Assembly: GCF_000143885.2 (NCBI RefSeq)
Contig: NC_018581.1
Span: forward strand, 4,464,001 to 4,528,000
Length of the DNA stretch: 64,000 bases
DNA from: Gordonia sp. KTR9
Lineage (GTDB): Bacteria; Actinomycetota; Actinomycetes; Mycobacteriales; Mycobacteriaceae
Direction of reading: 5' to 3'
Made by a program: the position numbers and the translations under genes. The notes beneath the pieces are model-generated. The model had not been told where the DNA came from. It worked only from the letters and a program-made list of their open reading frames with translations, and searched no databases. This document shows, piece after piece, positions 43,691 through 52,912 of this stretch (positions are counted from its first letter, which is position 1; each line of letters opens with the position of its first letter).

Positions 43691-44482
43691 GTGACGAACC
43701 CCGATGTCCTCCGCCTTGATTCGGTCGACTTCGTGCGGCAGTCCCGCGCGATCCTCACCGACATCGACCTCACCATCCGGGCCGGCGAGCGGTGGGCGCT
43801 CATCGGTCCGAACGGTGCGGGCAAGTCGACGATCCTGAGCCTCTGCGGCGCTCAGGAACATCCGACGCGCGGCAGCGTTCACGTCCTCGGACACCAGCTG
43901 GGGCGGGTCGAGACCCGGAAGCTCCGTGAGTCCATCGGCCACGTCAATCCCAGGCATCCGCTACGGTCGCCGCTGACGATCCGCGAGGTCGTGCTCACCG
44001 GCGCGACCGGAACCACCGAGCTGATGGATCGCAGGCAACCGACCCCGGAGACTCTCGCCCGAGCCGACGAGTTGATCGAGACGCTCGGCCTGAGCGCCCT
44101 CGCGTCGGCGCCGTGGACGAACCTGTCGCAGGGCGAACGCGGCCGGACCCTGATCGCCCGCGCGCTGCTCCCCGATCCCCGCCTCCTGCTGCTCGACGAG
44201 CCGTCGACCGGTCTCGACGTCGCCGCCCGCGAGCGACTCCTGCAGACCGTCGACCGACTCCACCGGACCCACCCCGACCTCGCGACGGTGCTCGTCACCC
44301 ATCACCTCGAGGAACTGCCCGAGACGACGACGCACGCCGTCCTGGTGACCGGCGGCCGGGTCCTCGCCGCGGGCCCGGTCCACGACGTCCTGACCACCGC
44401 TCTGGTGACCGAGTGCTTCGACCACCCCATCGAGATCACCCACCGCGACGGGCGATGGTCGGCGCGAGGCGCCCGCGACTGA
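43691..44482 (+). CDS. Orphan ABC transporter ATP-binding protein
   Basis: This 263-residue ABC ATPase has Walker A GPNGAGKST, the signature LSQGERGRT, Walker B LLLLDEPSTGLDVAAR and a VLVTHHLEELPETTTHAVLV switch region. GTG 43691 is the visible start. No permease gene is adjacent in the same direction, so its partner is unknown. It could serve a permease elsewhere or a non-transport role. It is bracketed by inverted copies of the same repeat (43611-43672 and 44489-44660). Confidence 0.85.
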   Translation: MTNPDVLRLDSVDFVRQSRAILTDIDLTIRAGERWALIGPNGAGKSTILSLCGAQEHPTRGSVHVLGHQLGRVETRKLRESIGHVNPRHPLRSPLTIREVVLTGATGTTELMDRRQPTPETLARADELIETLGLSALASAPWTNLSQGERGRTLIARALLPDPRLLLLDEPSTGLDVAARERLLQTVDRLHRTHPDLATVLVTHHLEELPETTTHAVLVTGGRVLAAGPVHDVLTTALVTECFDHPIEITHRDGRWSARGARD

Positions 44483-44488
44483 CCCTTC

Positions 44489-44660
44489 GTGACGGCCCTC
44501 CGCAAGCTCCGGACCTCCTCAGGGCGCAGGGGTGACGGCCCTCCGCAAGCTCCGGACCTCCTCAGGGAGCAGGGGTGACGGCCCTCCGCAAGCTCCGGAC
44601 CTCCTCAGGGAGCAGGGGTGACGGCCCTCCGCAAGCTCCGGACCTCCTCAGGGAGCATGG
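44489..44660. repeat. Four tandem copies of a 43-base repeat
   Basis: Unit starts are at 44489, 44532, 44575 and 44618, exactly 43 bases apart. Each begins GTGACGGCCCTCCGCAAGCT and continues CCGGACCTCCTCAGGGAGC. Only a few bases differ (GGGCG in the first, CATGG in the last). The period is not a multiple of three and no frame is maintained. A partial related stretch runs to about 44710. Confidence 0.92.
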
Positions 44661-44717
44661 GGACGCTCACACCTCAGGCAGCAGTAGGAAAACCGCCCTG
44701 AGGAGGAGTGACGCCGC

Positions 44718-46454
44718 CTACGCCGACGGCGTCAGCGTCCATCCGGCAGCGGCGGCGCGCTGGTCCCAGAACTCCCGGTAACGCCCACCGCGGGTGAGCA
44801 GTTCGTCGTGGGTGCCGATGTCGTCGACGCCACCCTGGTCGTCGAGCACGACGATCTGGTCGGCGGCGATCACGGTCGACAGCTTGTGTGCGATGACGAG
44901 CACCGTGCTCTGGTCGGCGAGCCTGCGGATGGATTCGGCGACGTGGGTCTCATTCTCGGGATCGAGAGCGCTGGTCGCCTCGTCGAAGAGCACGATCGGC
45001 GCGCCCTTCAGCAGAGCACGGGCGATCGAGACACGTTGCCGCTCACCGCCGGACAGGGCCGAACCGCCCTCGCCGACCACCGTGTGCCAGCCGTCGGGCA
45101 ACCGGTCGACGATCGAGGTGACCCCGGCGGTCTCGGCGGCCGCGCGGATCTCGTCGTCGGTCGCCTCGGGGCGGCCGAGTTTGATGTTCTCCCACAGCGT
45201 GTCGTCGAAGAGGTAGACGTCCTGGAACACCTGGGAGAGCTGGCCCATGAGTGCACCGGTCTCCTGCTCGCGCACGTCGACGCCGCCGACCTTCACGACG
45301 CCGCCGTCGACGTCGTAGAACCGGGCGATGAGGCGGAAGATCGTCGACTTACCCGAGCCCGACGGGCCGACGAGAGCGGTCATCGTGCCCGGGCGCGCCC
45401 GCAGCGACACGTCGCGCAGGACCTGCGCACCGGTCTCGTATCCGAATGCGACACCGTCGAGTTCGACGGCACCCGGTTCGGTGATCTCCGCCGGTTGATC
45501 GGGCGCGGGCATCCGGTCGGTGTCGAGCACGCCGGTGATGCGGTTGATCTCGTCGGTGGACATGCGCAGCGTCGAACCCAGTTCCGCGAGTTCGCCGATG
45601 GGACCGAAGAAGCGCGCCGCGAGACCGAAGACCGCGATCAGCAGGGCGGGCTCGATGTGTCCCGCCACGGCCAGCCACGCACCGAGCGCGAGCACGGCGC
45701 TGAAGACGACCTGCACTGACAACCCGTTCAGCAGGATGCCGAGGATCGAGCGCCACAGCATCGACTTGCCCACGCGTGCTTGCTGTCCGAGGGCGTCGGC
45801 GAGTGGCTTGTGCGCGGAGTCCGAATCGCCGAAAGCTCGCAGCACCGCCTGGCAGCGGGCGAATTCCAGGACGCGGTTGTTGACCTTGACGGCCTCGGCG
45901 CGCTTGCGTCCCTCGGATTTCGCGAGGAACGAGCTCGACAGCTTGCCGACATACATGAGGAGCAACGTGCCGGCGACCATGAGAAGGCCGATGCGCCAGT
46001 CGAAGAAGCAGATGCCGATGACGACCACGACGGAGCTGACCGTGTTGACCACGACCGGGGTGATGTAGTGCGCACCGGTGCTGCCCACGAACATCGTTCC
46101 CTTGACCGCGATCTGGGAGACGTCGCCGACCCGGTCACGGGTGAACCATCCGAGCGGCAGCGTGACCATGTGATCGCCGAGCCGGTGGTGCAGCATGCGC
46201 ATGGCGTAGAGCGCCATCGTCATGCCCTTGAGTGACTGCACGTAGGCGCTCACCGCGCAGATGACGACGAGGACGGCCAACGGCCACAACCAGTTCGCGG
46301 CGGCGGACAGATCACCGGTCAGCAGATGCTCGACGATCGGGACCAGGGTGAGCATCGCCAGCCCCTGCGCGACGCCGTAGACGACCACCCAGGACAGGAA
46401 GACGACCATGCGTGCACGTTCGGAACCCAGGATCGTGTAGAAACCGCGGATCAT
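44718..46454 (-). CDS. ABC exporter-fold half-transporter, IrtB-like siderophore importer subunit
   Basis: This 578-residue protein has about six membrane spans and then an ABC domain with GPSGSGKST, LSGGERQRV and IVLFDEATSALD. Length and C-terminus (LLTRGGRYREFWDQRAAAAGWTL) resemble IrtB of mycobacteria, which imports iron-siderophore despite an exporter fold. ATG 46454 overlaps the upstream transporter stop (ATGA). The longer frame to 46535 is Arg/Gly-rich and not homologous. Iron uptake is inferred from similarity and a possible IdeR box upstream of the operon. Confidence 0.85.
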   Translation of the reverse strand: MIRGFYTILGSERARMVVFLSWVVVYGVAQGLAMLTLVPIVEHLLTGDLSAAANWLWPLAVLVVICAVSAYVQSLKGMTMALYAMRMLHHRLGDHMVTLPLGWFTRDRVGDVSQIAVKGTMFVGSTGAHYITPVVVNTVSSVVVVIGICFFDWRIGLLMVAGTLLLMYVGKLSSSFLAKSEGRKRAEAVKVNNRVLEFARCQAVLRAFGDSDSAHKPLADALGQQARVGKSMLWRSILGILLNGLSVQVVFSAVLALGAWLAVAGHIEPALLIAVFGLAARFFGPIGELAELGSTLRMSTDEINRITGVLDTDRMPAPDQPAEITEPGAVELDGVAFGYETGAQVLRDVSLRARPGTMTALVGPSGSGKSTIFRLIARFYDVDGGVVKVGGVDVREQETGALMGQLSQVFQDVYLFDDTLWENIKLGRPEATDDEIRAAAETAGVTSIVDRLPDGWHTVVGEGGSALSGGERQRVSIARALLKGAPIVLFDEATSALDPENETHVAESIRRLADQSTVLVIAHKLSTVIAADQIVVLDDQGGVDDIGTHDELLTRGGRYREFWDQRAAAAGWTLTPSA

Positions 46455-48355
46455 CGTGCCACCTCGCTGTTCGCGACCGCGCCGCGCGCGATCTCCTCGT
46501 CCTGTCTGGTGGTCCCGGCCTCGTAGGCGGCCCACATCGACGCGTACAGCCCGCCGCGGGCGACCAGTTCGTCCTGGCGGCCCTGTTCGACGACCCGGCC
46601 CCGGTCGAGGACGACGATGTTGTCCGCGTGCGTGATCGAGCCGAGACGGTGGGCGATGACGAGTACGGTCCGCCCGGTCATCAGCGCGCCGATGGCCTGC
46701 TGGATCTGCGCCTCGGACTCGGGGTCGGCGAAGGCGGTGGCCTCGTCGAGGACGAGGATCGGCGTGTCGGCGAGCAGTGCCCGCGCGATCGAGACACGTT
46801 GTGCCTCACCGCCGGAGAAGTGGGCACCATCGCCCACCACGGTGTCGTAGCCGTCGGGCAGCTCCAGGATGCGCTCGTGGATCTGCGCGGCCCGGGCGGC
46901 GTCGTGGACCTGCTCGTCGCTCGCGTCCGGACGGCCGAGGCGAATGTTGTCACGCACCGACATCGTCAGCAGCTGCACGTCCTGCAGCACGAAACCGACG
47001 TGGCGGTAGAGCTCGGAGGGTGCGATGTCGCGCACGTCGACCCCGCCGATACGCACCGCACCGGAGTCGGGATCACCGAAACGCGGGAGCAGCGTCGCGA
47101 GCGTCGACTTCCCGCTTCCCGACGGCCCGACGAGCGCGGTCACGGTGCCCTCGGCCAGCTCCACGCTGACGTCGTCGAGCGCCTTCACCCCGGACGGCAC
47201 CCCGAGACGGGGCGGGTAGGTGAAGTGCACGTTCTCGATACGCACGTCGTGACCGGCAGGCACCTGTGGATTCTCCGGGACGACCAGCTCCGGTTCGGCG
47301 AGCAGCGCGGCGATGCGCAGCGCCGCGGCCGAGGCCTGCTGACGGGTGTGCACCGCGGTGGACACGGTGAGCAGCGCGGTCGGCAGCACCATCGCGATCA
47401 GCGTCGAGCCGACGAGTTCGATGGGCTGCACCCAGCCGTTGTCGACGAGCCAGTACCCGACCCCGAGGTTGACCAGCAGGATCAGCGGCGCGCTGATCAG
47501 GACGGTGGTGACCGCCTGGACGCGCAGCATCGGACCCATGTAACCGGCGAAGTCGTCGTTGAACTCGTCGGCGGCGTCGACGAACCGCCGGTGCGCCTTA
47601 CCGGTCTGGCCGAACGTCTTCACGACGGCGACACCCGAGATGAACTCGACGATGGTCGCACTGATCCGCGCCACACCCTTGTCCATCTTCTCCATCTCGG
47701 TCGTGAGGTCACGGGCCATGTAGGAGTAGGTCAACGCGTACAGCGGCACCGTGGCGACGGCGAGGAGTCCGAGACGCCAATCCAGGTAGAAGCAGTAGAT
47801 CAACGCGAAGATCGGCGAGAGCATCGCCGCCGTCGCCTCGACCGTCGCGTGCGCGACGAGGTAGTGCAGGTCGGCGACGTCGTTCTGCACGGACTTGCGG
47901 ACGGCACCGGAGCTGGTGCGGCTGAACCAGCCCAGCGGCAACCGACCGAGCTTGTCCGCGATGCGGATTCGGAGTTGCGCCTGTAGATCGAGATCGGCGA
48001 AGTGGGTGATCGCCAGTGCGAGGAAACTGAAGGCGGCGCGAGCACCGAGACCGGCGACGACCAGCCACACGACCAGCCACACGCGTCCCGAGTCGATCGG
48101 TCCCGGCTCGAGCAGGATGCGCCCGAGTTCGACGATCCCGATGAACGGCACCACCGTTGCGGCGGAGGCGAAGATCTGCACGAACTGGGCGAGCATCGTG
48201 CGCGTCTTCACCGGGGCCAGGACGTCGGCGAGCGCGGCGGCTTTCGCCTTGGACTCGGATCTGGCCTGGGCGCGCGCGGCTTTCGGATCGTCGGGTTCGG
48301 CGTCGACGTCGGAGACTGCTGCCGGCGCGGACACATCGGTTCCGCCAATTGTCAT
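46451..48355 (-). CDS. ABC exporter-fold half-transporter, IrtA-like without siderophore-interacting domain
   Basis: This 634-residue protein has a charged Ala-rich N-terminus (1-45), about six membrane segments (60-320), and an ABC domain with GPSGSGKST, FSGGEAQRV and ILVLDEATAFADPESE. It pairs with the IrtB-like gene through a four-base overlap, suggesting a heterodimer. Mycobacterial IrtA carries an N-terminal FAD siderophore-reductase domain; that is absent here, so iron release would need a separate reductase. The unit interrupts the KstR2 regulon between ipdC and kstR2. Confidence 0.85.
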   Translation of the reverse strand: MTIGGTDVSAPAAVSDVDAEPDDPKAARAQARSESKAKAAALADVLAPVKTRTMLAQFVQIFASAATVVPFIGIVELGRILLEPGPIDSGRVWLVVWLVVAGLGARAAFSFLALAITHFADLDLQAQLRIRIADKLGRLPLGWFSRTSSGAVRKSVQNDVADLHYLVAHATVEATAAMLSPIFALIYCFYLDWRLGLLAVATVPLYALTYSYMARDLTTEMEKMDKGVARISATIVEFISGVAVVKTFGQTGKAHRRFVDAADEFNDDFAGYMGPMLRVQAVTTVLISAPLILLVNLGVGYWLVDNGWVQPIELVGSTLIAMVLPTALLTVSTAVHTRQQASAAALRIAALLAEPELVVPENPQVPAGHDVRIENVHFTYPPRLGVPSGVKALDDVSVELAEGTVTALVGPSGSGKSTLATLLPRFGDPDSGAVRIGGVDVRDIAPSELYRHVGFVLQDVQLLTMSVRDNIRLGRPDASDEQVHDAARAAQIHERILELPDGYDTVVGDGAHFSGGEAQRVSIARALLADTPILVLDEATAFADPESEAQIQQAIGALMTGRTVLVIAHRLGSITHADNIVVLDRGRVVEQGRQDELVARGGLYASMWAAYEAGTTRQDEEIARGAVANSEVAR

Positions 48356-48383
48356 ATGCGCACAATAACGGCCGGACGCTGGG

Positions 48384-48402
48384 AAAGGAAAGCTACCCTA
48401 AC
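48384..48402. promoter_or_regulatory. Possible IdeR/DtxR iron box before the IrtA-like gene
   Basis: AAAGGAAAGCTACCCTAAC shares about 12 of 19 positions with the DtxR/IdeR consensus, with one good half-site (complement TTAGGGTAGC). It is 29 bases upstream of the transporter ATG. If real, the operon is iron-repressed. Confidence 0.45.
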
Positions 48403-48416
48403 TTCGACGTCGGTGG

Positions 48417-49106
48417 TCAGCGCGGCAGGATGCCGTCGAGGACCACCGACAGATACTGGTCCGCGATCGAATCGACCGACATCGTGCCGCCGGGCCGGTA
48501 CCACCGCACGGCGACCCACACGGTGTCGCGCATGAACCGGTAGACGAGCTCGACGTCGAGATCTGCCCGAAACTCCCCGTTCTCGACCCCGCGTTGCAGC
48601 ACCGACTGCCACAGCTGCCGGAACTCGACGTTCAGTTCGGAGATGTAGGTGAAGCGTTCCTGGCCGGAGAGACGCTTCGCCTCGTCCTGGTAGATCGCGA
48701 CCGCGTTGCGTTCGGCATCGATGGACTCGAACGACGCGATGACGAGTCCGCGCAGGGTCTCGGTCGCCGACGTGCTCGACGCCGCGATCTGCCGGTAACG
48801 GGCGAACAGGTCGTCGAGGAAGCCCCGCAGGATCTCGTCGACCATCGACTCCTTGGAGTCGAAATGGTGATAGAGGCTGCCCGACAGGATGCCGGCGGCG
48901 TCGGCGATGTCCCGGACCGTCGTCGACCGCAGACCCTGCTCGGCGAACATCCGCCCGGCCGTCGCCAGCAGCTCGTCTCGACGCGACGAGCGGGCCGGCG
49001 TATCGGTCCGCTGTCCGCCGGCCGGCTTGACGTCCGCGGCGGCCGCGGTCGCGTCGGATCTGCCTTTCGCATCGATCCTGGTCTGGCCTCGTGGTGACAA
49101 GCGCAT
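48417..49106 (-). CDS. kstR2: KstR2, TetR-family repressor of ring C/D catabolism
   Basis: This TetR-family protein of 229 residues has an HTH reading LRSTTVRDIADAAGILSGSL and then YHHFDSKESMVDEIL, nearly as in Rv3557c. The ligand domain ends FMRDTVWVAVRWYRPGG. KstR2 binds HIP-CoA and represses fadD3, fadE30, fadA6, the ipd genes and itself. ATG 49106 has AGGAGG immediately upstream; a TTG two codons in has better spacing. The N-terminal 40 residues are an extension relative to the mycobacterial protein. A KstR2 box lies 28 bases upstream. Confidence 0.93.
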   Translation of the reverse strand: MRLSPRGQTRIDAKGRSDATAAAADVKPAGGQRTDTPARSSRRDELLATAGRMFAEQGLRSTTVRDIADAAGILSGSLYHHFDSKESMVDEILRGFLDDLFARYRQIAASSTSATETLRGLVIASFESIDAERNAVAIYQDEAKRLSGQERFTYISELNVEFRQLWQSVLQRGVENGEFRADLDVELVYRFMRDTVWVAVRWYRPGGTMSVDSIADQYLSVVLDGILPR

Positions 49107-49133
49107 CCTCCTGAGAGAGTCTGCGCACACCCT

Positions 49134-49147
49134 AGCAAGCGCTTGGC
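49134..49147. promoter_or_regulatory. KstR2 box upstream of kstR2
   Basis: AGCAAGCGCTTGGC matches AnCAAGnnCTTGnT except for the last base. It suggests autoregulation. Confidence 0.8.
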
Positions 49148-49187
49148 CGGGACCGTCGGTCGACGATCCCGGCCACGACGACCGATC

Positions 49188-50714
49188 TTATGCGCCGAGG
49201 CGCTTGCGCACCTTCTTCATCGCGCGGTTGTTAAAGAACTTCCACAGTTTGAGCTGATTGTTCGTCAGCTTCGTGTCCTTGGGCAGGAACGGCGGCGACA
49301 TCATCTCGGCGACACTCACCGGCAGCGTCGAGAACGCGACGGCCCGCGCGTGGCTGAACGTCTCGAAGCCGGTGCGGCCGTGGTATCCGCCCATCCCGCT
49401 GTTGCCGACACCAGCGAACGGCAGCTCGCCGCTGAACAGGTGGATGGCGAAGTCGTTGCCGTTGATCGAGCCGCTGCGCGTGTTGTCGGCGAGCTTCTGG
49501 AACCGCTCGTTCTGGTCGCCGCACCAGTACATGGTCAGCGGATGCGGATGCGAGCCGATCTGACTGATGACCTCGGACAGGTCGCGGTAGGGGTACACGG
49601 TCAGCACCGGACCGAAGACCTCGTCCTCCTCGATCTTCATGCCCGCCTTGACGCCGGTCAGCAGCGTCGGCGGGATCTTGCGGCGCGCGGCGTCCGGCAG
49701 CGGTTCGCCGCCGGGGATCACCTGACGCTTGGTGGCGCCCAGCTGCTCGGCGTCGTCGATGAGCCCGAGGATGCGCTCGTAGTTCTTCTGGTTGATCGTC
49801 GAGGTGTACTGGTCGTTGTCGATGATCGTCGGGAAGTTCTTGGTCCACCGCGCGACGACCTTGTCGGTGAACTCACCGAGCTTGGCCTCGGGAACGAAGA
49901 CGTAGTCCGGGCACAGGCACACCTGGCCACCGTTGACCATGCGGGCGTCGGCGAGCATCGTCGCGGCCTTGTCGATGTCGGCGTCGATGTCGACGACAGC
50001 CGGGTTCTTCCCGCCGAGTTCGAGAGTGACCGGGATGAGGTTCTTCGCGGCCTCCTGAGCCACCGAGGCACCGACGCCGGGCGAGCCGGTGAAGAACATG
50101 TGATCGACCTTGAGCTTGGCGAAGTCCGAACCCGAACCGTGCTTCGACGTGGCGACCGCCAGCTCCTCGATCGAGAAGTAGTCCGGCGCGTGCTTGGCGA
50201 TCACGTCCGTGGTCTTCGCCGTCACCGACGACGGGCGCAGGATGACCCGGTTACCGGCCGCGAAAGCCGAACCCGCGGGCACGATCGTGAGCTGCAGCGG
50301 GAAGTTCCACGGCCCCATGATCCCGACGACACCCAGCGGGTCGTGCCGGATGCTCTGCTTGTATCCGAGCAGGCCCTGGACCTTGGCGACCTTGGACTCG
50401 GCCATCCAGTCCTTGACGCCCCGGCGCTGGTGAGCGAGGTCGATCATGCAGCCGGCCACATCGGCGGCCAGCGACAGCTCACGCGGACGGGCACCGAAAT
50501 CCTCGGCCAACGCGGCAGCGATCTCGTCGGCGTTGTCGAGCAGCAGCGCCGCCAGCCGCGTGATGCGGTCGATGCGGGTGTCGGCGTCGGGGATCCCGTC
50601 GCGCAGGAACGCCGCGCGCTGGATGTCGACCAGTTCGGTCAGCGTGTGTGCCTCCGACGAAACACCCCGCGTCGAAATCGCGTCGGTGCTGGTGTGTTCA
50701 GCAGGCTTGGTCAT
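49188..50714 (-). CDS. Aldehyde dehydrogenase (coniferyl-aldehyde dehydrogenase-like)
   Basis: This 508-residue aldehyde dehydrogenase has VTLELGGKNPAVVDIDADID with the general-base Glu. Its Cys-containing active-site loop reads NGGQVCLCPDYVFV (Cys266 and Cys268). It also has GIMGPWNFPLQL and EDEVFGPVLTVYPY. ATG 50714 follows AGGGGATCTCG. The QVCLCPDYV loop is typical of the coniferyl-aldehyde dehydrogenase subgroup. It sits between kstR2 and fadA6, a place without such a gene in M. tuberculosis. No KstR2 box is visible in its 160-base upstream region, so a steroid link is uncertain. Confidence 0.88.
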   Translation of the reverse strand: MTKPAEHTSTDAISTRGVSSEAHTLTELVDIQRAAFLRDGIPDADTRIDRITRLAALLLDNADEIAAALAEDFGARPRELSLAADVAGCMIDLAHQRRGVKDWMAESKVAKVQGLLGYKQSIRHDPLGVVGIMGPWNFPLQLTIVPAGSAFAAGNRVILRPSSVTAKTTDVIAKHAPDYFSIEELAVATSKHGSGSDFAKLKVDHMFFTGSPGVGASVAQEAAKNLIPVTLELGGKNPAVVDIDADIDKAATMLADARMVNGGQVCLCPDYVFVPEAKLGEFTDKVVARWTKNFPTIIDNDQYTSTINQKNYERILGLIDDAEQLGATKRQVIPGGEPLPDAARRKIPPTLLTGVKAGMKIEEDEVFGPVLTVYPYRDLSEVISQIGSHPHPLTMYWCGDQNERFQKLADNTRSGSINGNDFAIHLFSGELPFAGVGNSGMGGYHGRTGFETFSHARAVAFSTLPVSVAEMMSPPFLPKDTKLTNNQLKLWKFFNNRAMKKVRKRLGA

Positions 50715-50877
50715 CGAGATCCCCTCAGCTAGGTCGTGCTGCACCTGACGTGCGGCGTTGGAACAAAACAGTCCGCCTGTCCCACACAATAGTATGCGCC
50801 AGGTCACACCGTGATGTGGGCACGCCTGTTGTCAGAATGGTACGACCCCGGGACCGAAACGTCGAGGGGGTGAACTC

Positions 50878-52035
50878 TCAACCGAGCCGCTCGATGATGG
50901 TGACGTTGGCGGTCCCGCCGCCTTCACACATCGTCTGCAGTCCGTAGCGGCCGCCGGTGCGCTCGAGTTCGTTGAGCAGGGTGGCGAACAGCTTGGCACC
51001 GGTGGCGCCGAGGGGGTGGCCGAGTGCGATGGCGCCGCCGTTGGGGTTGACCTTGGCGGGGTCGGCGCCGGTCTCCTTGAGCCAGGCGAGCACGACCGGC
51101 GCGAATGCCTCGTTGATCTCGACGACGTCGATGTCGTCGATCGACAGTCCGGTCTTGTCGAGCGCGTACGTGGTGGCCGGGATGGGCGCGGAGAGCATCA
51201 TCACGGGGTCGTCGCCGCGCACGGACATGTGGTGGATGCGGGCACGCGGTGTCAGGTTGTGCTCCTTCAGCGCACGTTCGGAGACGACGAGTGTCGCCGA
51301 GGAGCCGTCGGCGATCTGCGAGGCGACGGCCGCCGTCAGCCGCGACCCCTCGGCCAGCACCTGCAGACCGGCCATCTTCTCCATCGAGGTCTCGCGCGGG
51401 CATTCGTCGACGACGCAGTCGCCGAGCGCGATGTTCTCGGTGTCGAACCTGCCGCCGGCGATCGCCGCCCGGGCACGCTCATGTGACTGCAGCGCCCAGC
51501 GCTCCATGTCCTCACGACTGATGTCCCACCTCTTGGCCATCATGTCGGCGCCGAGGAACTGGGAGATCTGCGCGTCCCCGAAGCGCTCCTGCCAGCCCGC
51601 GGATTCGGCTGTGGGCGTGGTGAATCCGAACTCCTTGCCGGAGATCATCGCCTGCGAGATCGGGATGGCGCTCATGTTCTGCAGGCCGCCGGCGACGACG
51701 ATGTCCTGGGTGCCGCTCATGACGCCCTGCGCGGCGAAGTGAATGGCCTGCTGGCTGGAGCCGCACTGTCGGTCGACGGTGGTGCCGGGCACCTCCAGCG
51801 GGAGACCGGCTGCGAGCCAAGCGGTCCGGGCGACGTTGCCGGCCTGGCCGCCGATGGTGTCGAGGCATCCGAACACCACGTCGTCGACGGCAGCCGGGTC
51901 GATTCCGGTGCGCTCGACGAGGGCGGAGATGATGTGGGCGCCGAGGTCGGCGGGGTGGGTCTTGGCCAGTGAGCCGTTGCGCTTGCCGACCGGGGTGCGG
52001 ACGGCGTCGACGATGTAGGCCTGGGGGGTGGTCAT
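50878..52035 (-). CDS. fadA6: FadA6, thiolase of ring C/D catabolism
   Basis: This 385-residue thiolase has the nucleophile Cys91 in [29 protein letters not shown] and the C-terminal TMCEGGGTANV cysteine. It matches Rv3556c, which cleaves a beta-ketoacyl-CoA after ring opening in the HIP pathway. It is the last gene of the leftward fadE30-ipdF-fadA6 operon, 37 bases after ipdF. Confidence 0.92.
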   Translation of the reverse strand: MTTPQAYIVDAVRTPVGKRNGSLAKTHPADLGAHIISALVERTGIDPAAVDDVVFGCLDTIGGQAGNVARTAWLAAGLPLEVPGTTVDRQCGSSQQAIHFAAQGVMSGTQDIVVAGGLQNMSAIPISQAMISGKEFGFTTPTAESAGWQERFGDAQISQFLGADMMAKRWDISREDMERWALQSHERARAAIAGGRFDTENIALGDCVVDECPRETSMEKMAGLQVLAEGSRLTAAVASQIADGSSATLVVSERALKEHNLTPRARIHHMSVRGDDPVMMLSAPIPATTYALDKTGLSIDDIDVVEINEAFAPVVLAWLKETGADPAKVNPNGGAIALGHPLGATGAKLFATLLNELERTGGRYGLQTMCEGGGTANVTIIERLG

Positions 52036-52072
52036 GGTCGGTGCTCCTTGAATCGGTGGACGTCGTTGGCGG

Positions 52073-52912
52073 TCAGGCGCGCTGACTGGAGATCGAGACG
52101 ACCTCGCCGGTGAGGTAGGTGGTGTAGTCGCTGGCGAGCATCGCGACGGTCGCGGCGACCTCCCAGACCTCGGCGGCGCGCCCGTATGCCTCCCGGGCGG
52201 CGAGTTCGTCGAGGAGGTCGTCGCTGGTCACCTTCGCGAGGAACGGGTGTTTGGCTATCGACGGCGCGATGGCGTTGATGCGCACCCCGACGTCGGCGGC
52301 TTCGAGTGCCGAACACCGGGTCAACGCCATCACCCCGGCCTTCGCCGCGGCGTAGTGGGCCTGTCCGCGCTGGGCCCGCCAGCCGAGCACCGAGGCGTTG
52401 TTGACGATGACCCCGTTGTGCTCGACCGAGCCGAAGTACCTCAGGGCCGCGCGGGTGGCGCGGAAGGTACCGGTGAGCGTGATGTCGAGGACGCGGTCCC
52501 ATTCCTCGTCGGTCATCTCGGCGACCGGGGTCTCGCCGCCGAGTCCGGCGTTGTTGACCAGCACATCGATGCGTCCGAGTTGCGTTGCGGCGTCGTCGAT
52601 CAGCGCGTCGACCTCCGCGGTGACCTGCACATTGCAGGTGCGCTGGGTGACCGTGCGGCCGGGGAACTCGGCGGCCAGCTTCTCGGCGGCCTCGCCGAGG
52701 CGCCGTTCGTGCCAGTCGCTGATGAGCACGTCCGCGCCTTCGAGAAGCGCGCGGCGGGCCGACGCGAAGCCGATACCCGTTCCGGCAGCGGCGGTCACCA
52801 CGACCTTCTTGCCCAGCAACAGGTCGTGTCCGGCGACCTCGGCGGGAGGAGTGGCGAGCGGGGACGCCGCTCGGTCCGTGGCGCGGGCCCCGTTGACGTC
52901 GACTCCGGTCAT
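52073..52912 (-). CDS. ipdF: IpdF, SDR-family hydroxyacyl-CoA dehydrogenase of HIP catabolism (Rv3559c-like)
   Basis: This 279-residue SDR has VTAAAGTGIGFASAR, NNAGLGGETPV and the catalytic AHYAAAKAG with NNASVLGW. Order between fadA6 and fadE30 matches Rv3559c (IpdF), an oxidoreductase for hydroxylated HIP-CoA. ATG 52912 overlaps the fadE30 stop (TGATG). The longer frame to 53161 runs through fadE30 and is rejected. Confidence 0.9.
   Translation of the reverse strand: MTGVDVNGARATDRAASPLATPPAEVAGHDLLLGKKVVVTAAAGTGIGFASARRALLEGADVLISDWHERRLGEAAEKLAAEFPGRTVTQRTCNVQVTAEVDALIDDAATQLGRIDVLVNNAGLGGETPVAEMTDEEWDRVLDITLTGTFRATRAALRYFGSVEHNGVIVNNASVLGWRAQRGQAHYAAAKAGVMALTRCSALEAADVGVRINAIAPSIAKHPFLAKVTSDDLLDELAAREAYGRAAEVWEVAATVAMLASDYTTYLTGEVVSISSQRA

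Noticed and set aside
44489..44660. CRISPR array
   Set aside because: The 43-base units are contiguous with no unique spacers, and no cas genes are present.
50715..50877. KstR2 box before the aldehyde dehydrogenase
   Set aside because: Only short unrelated inverted repeats are seen; no CAAGnnCTTG core.
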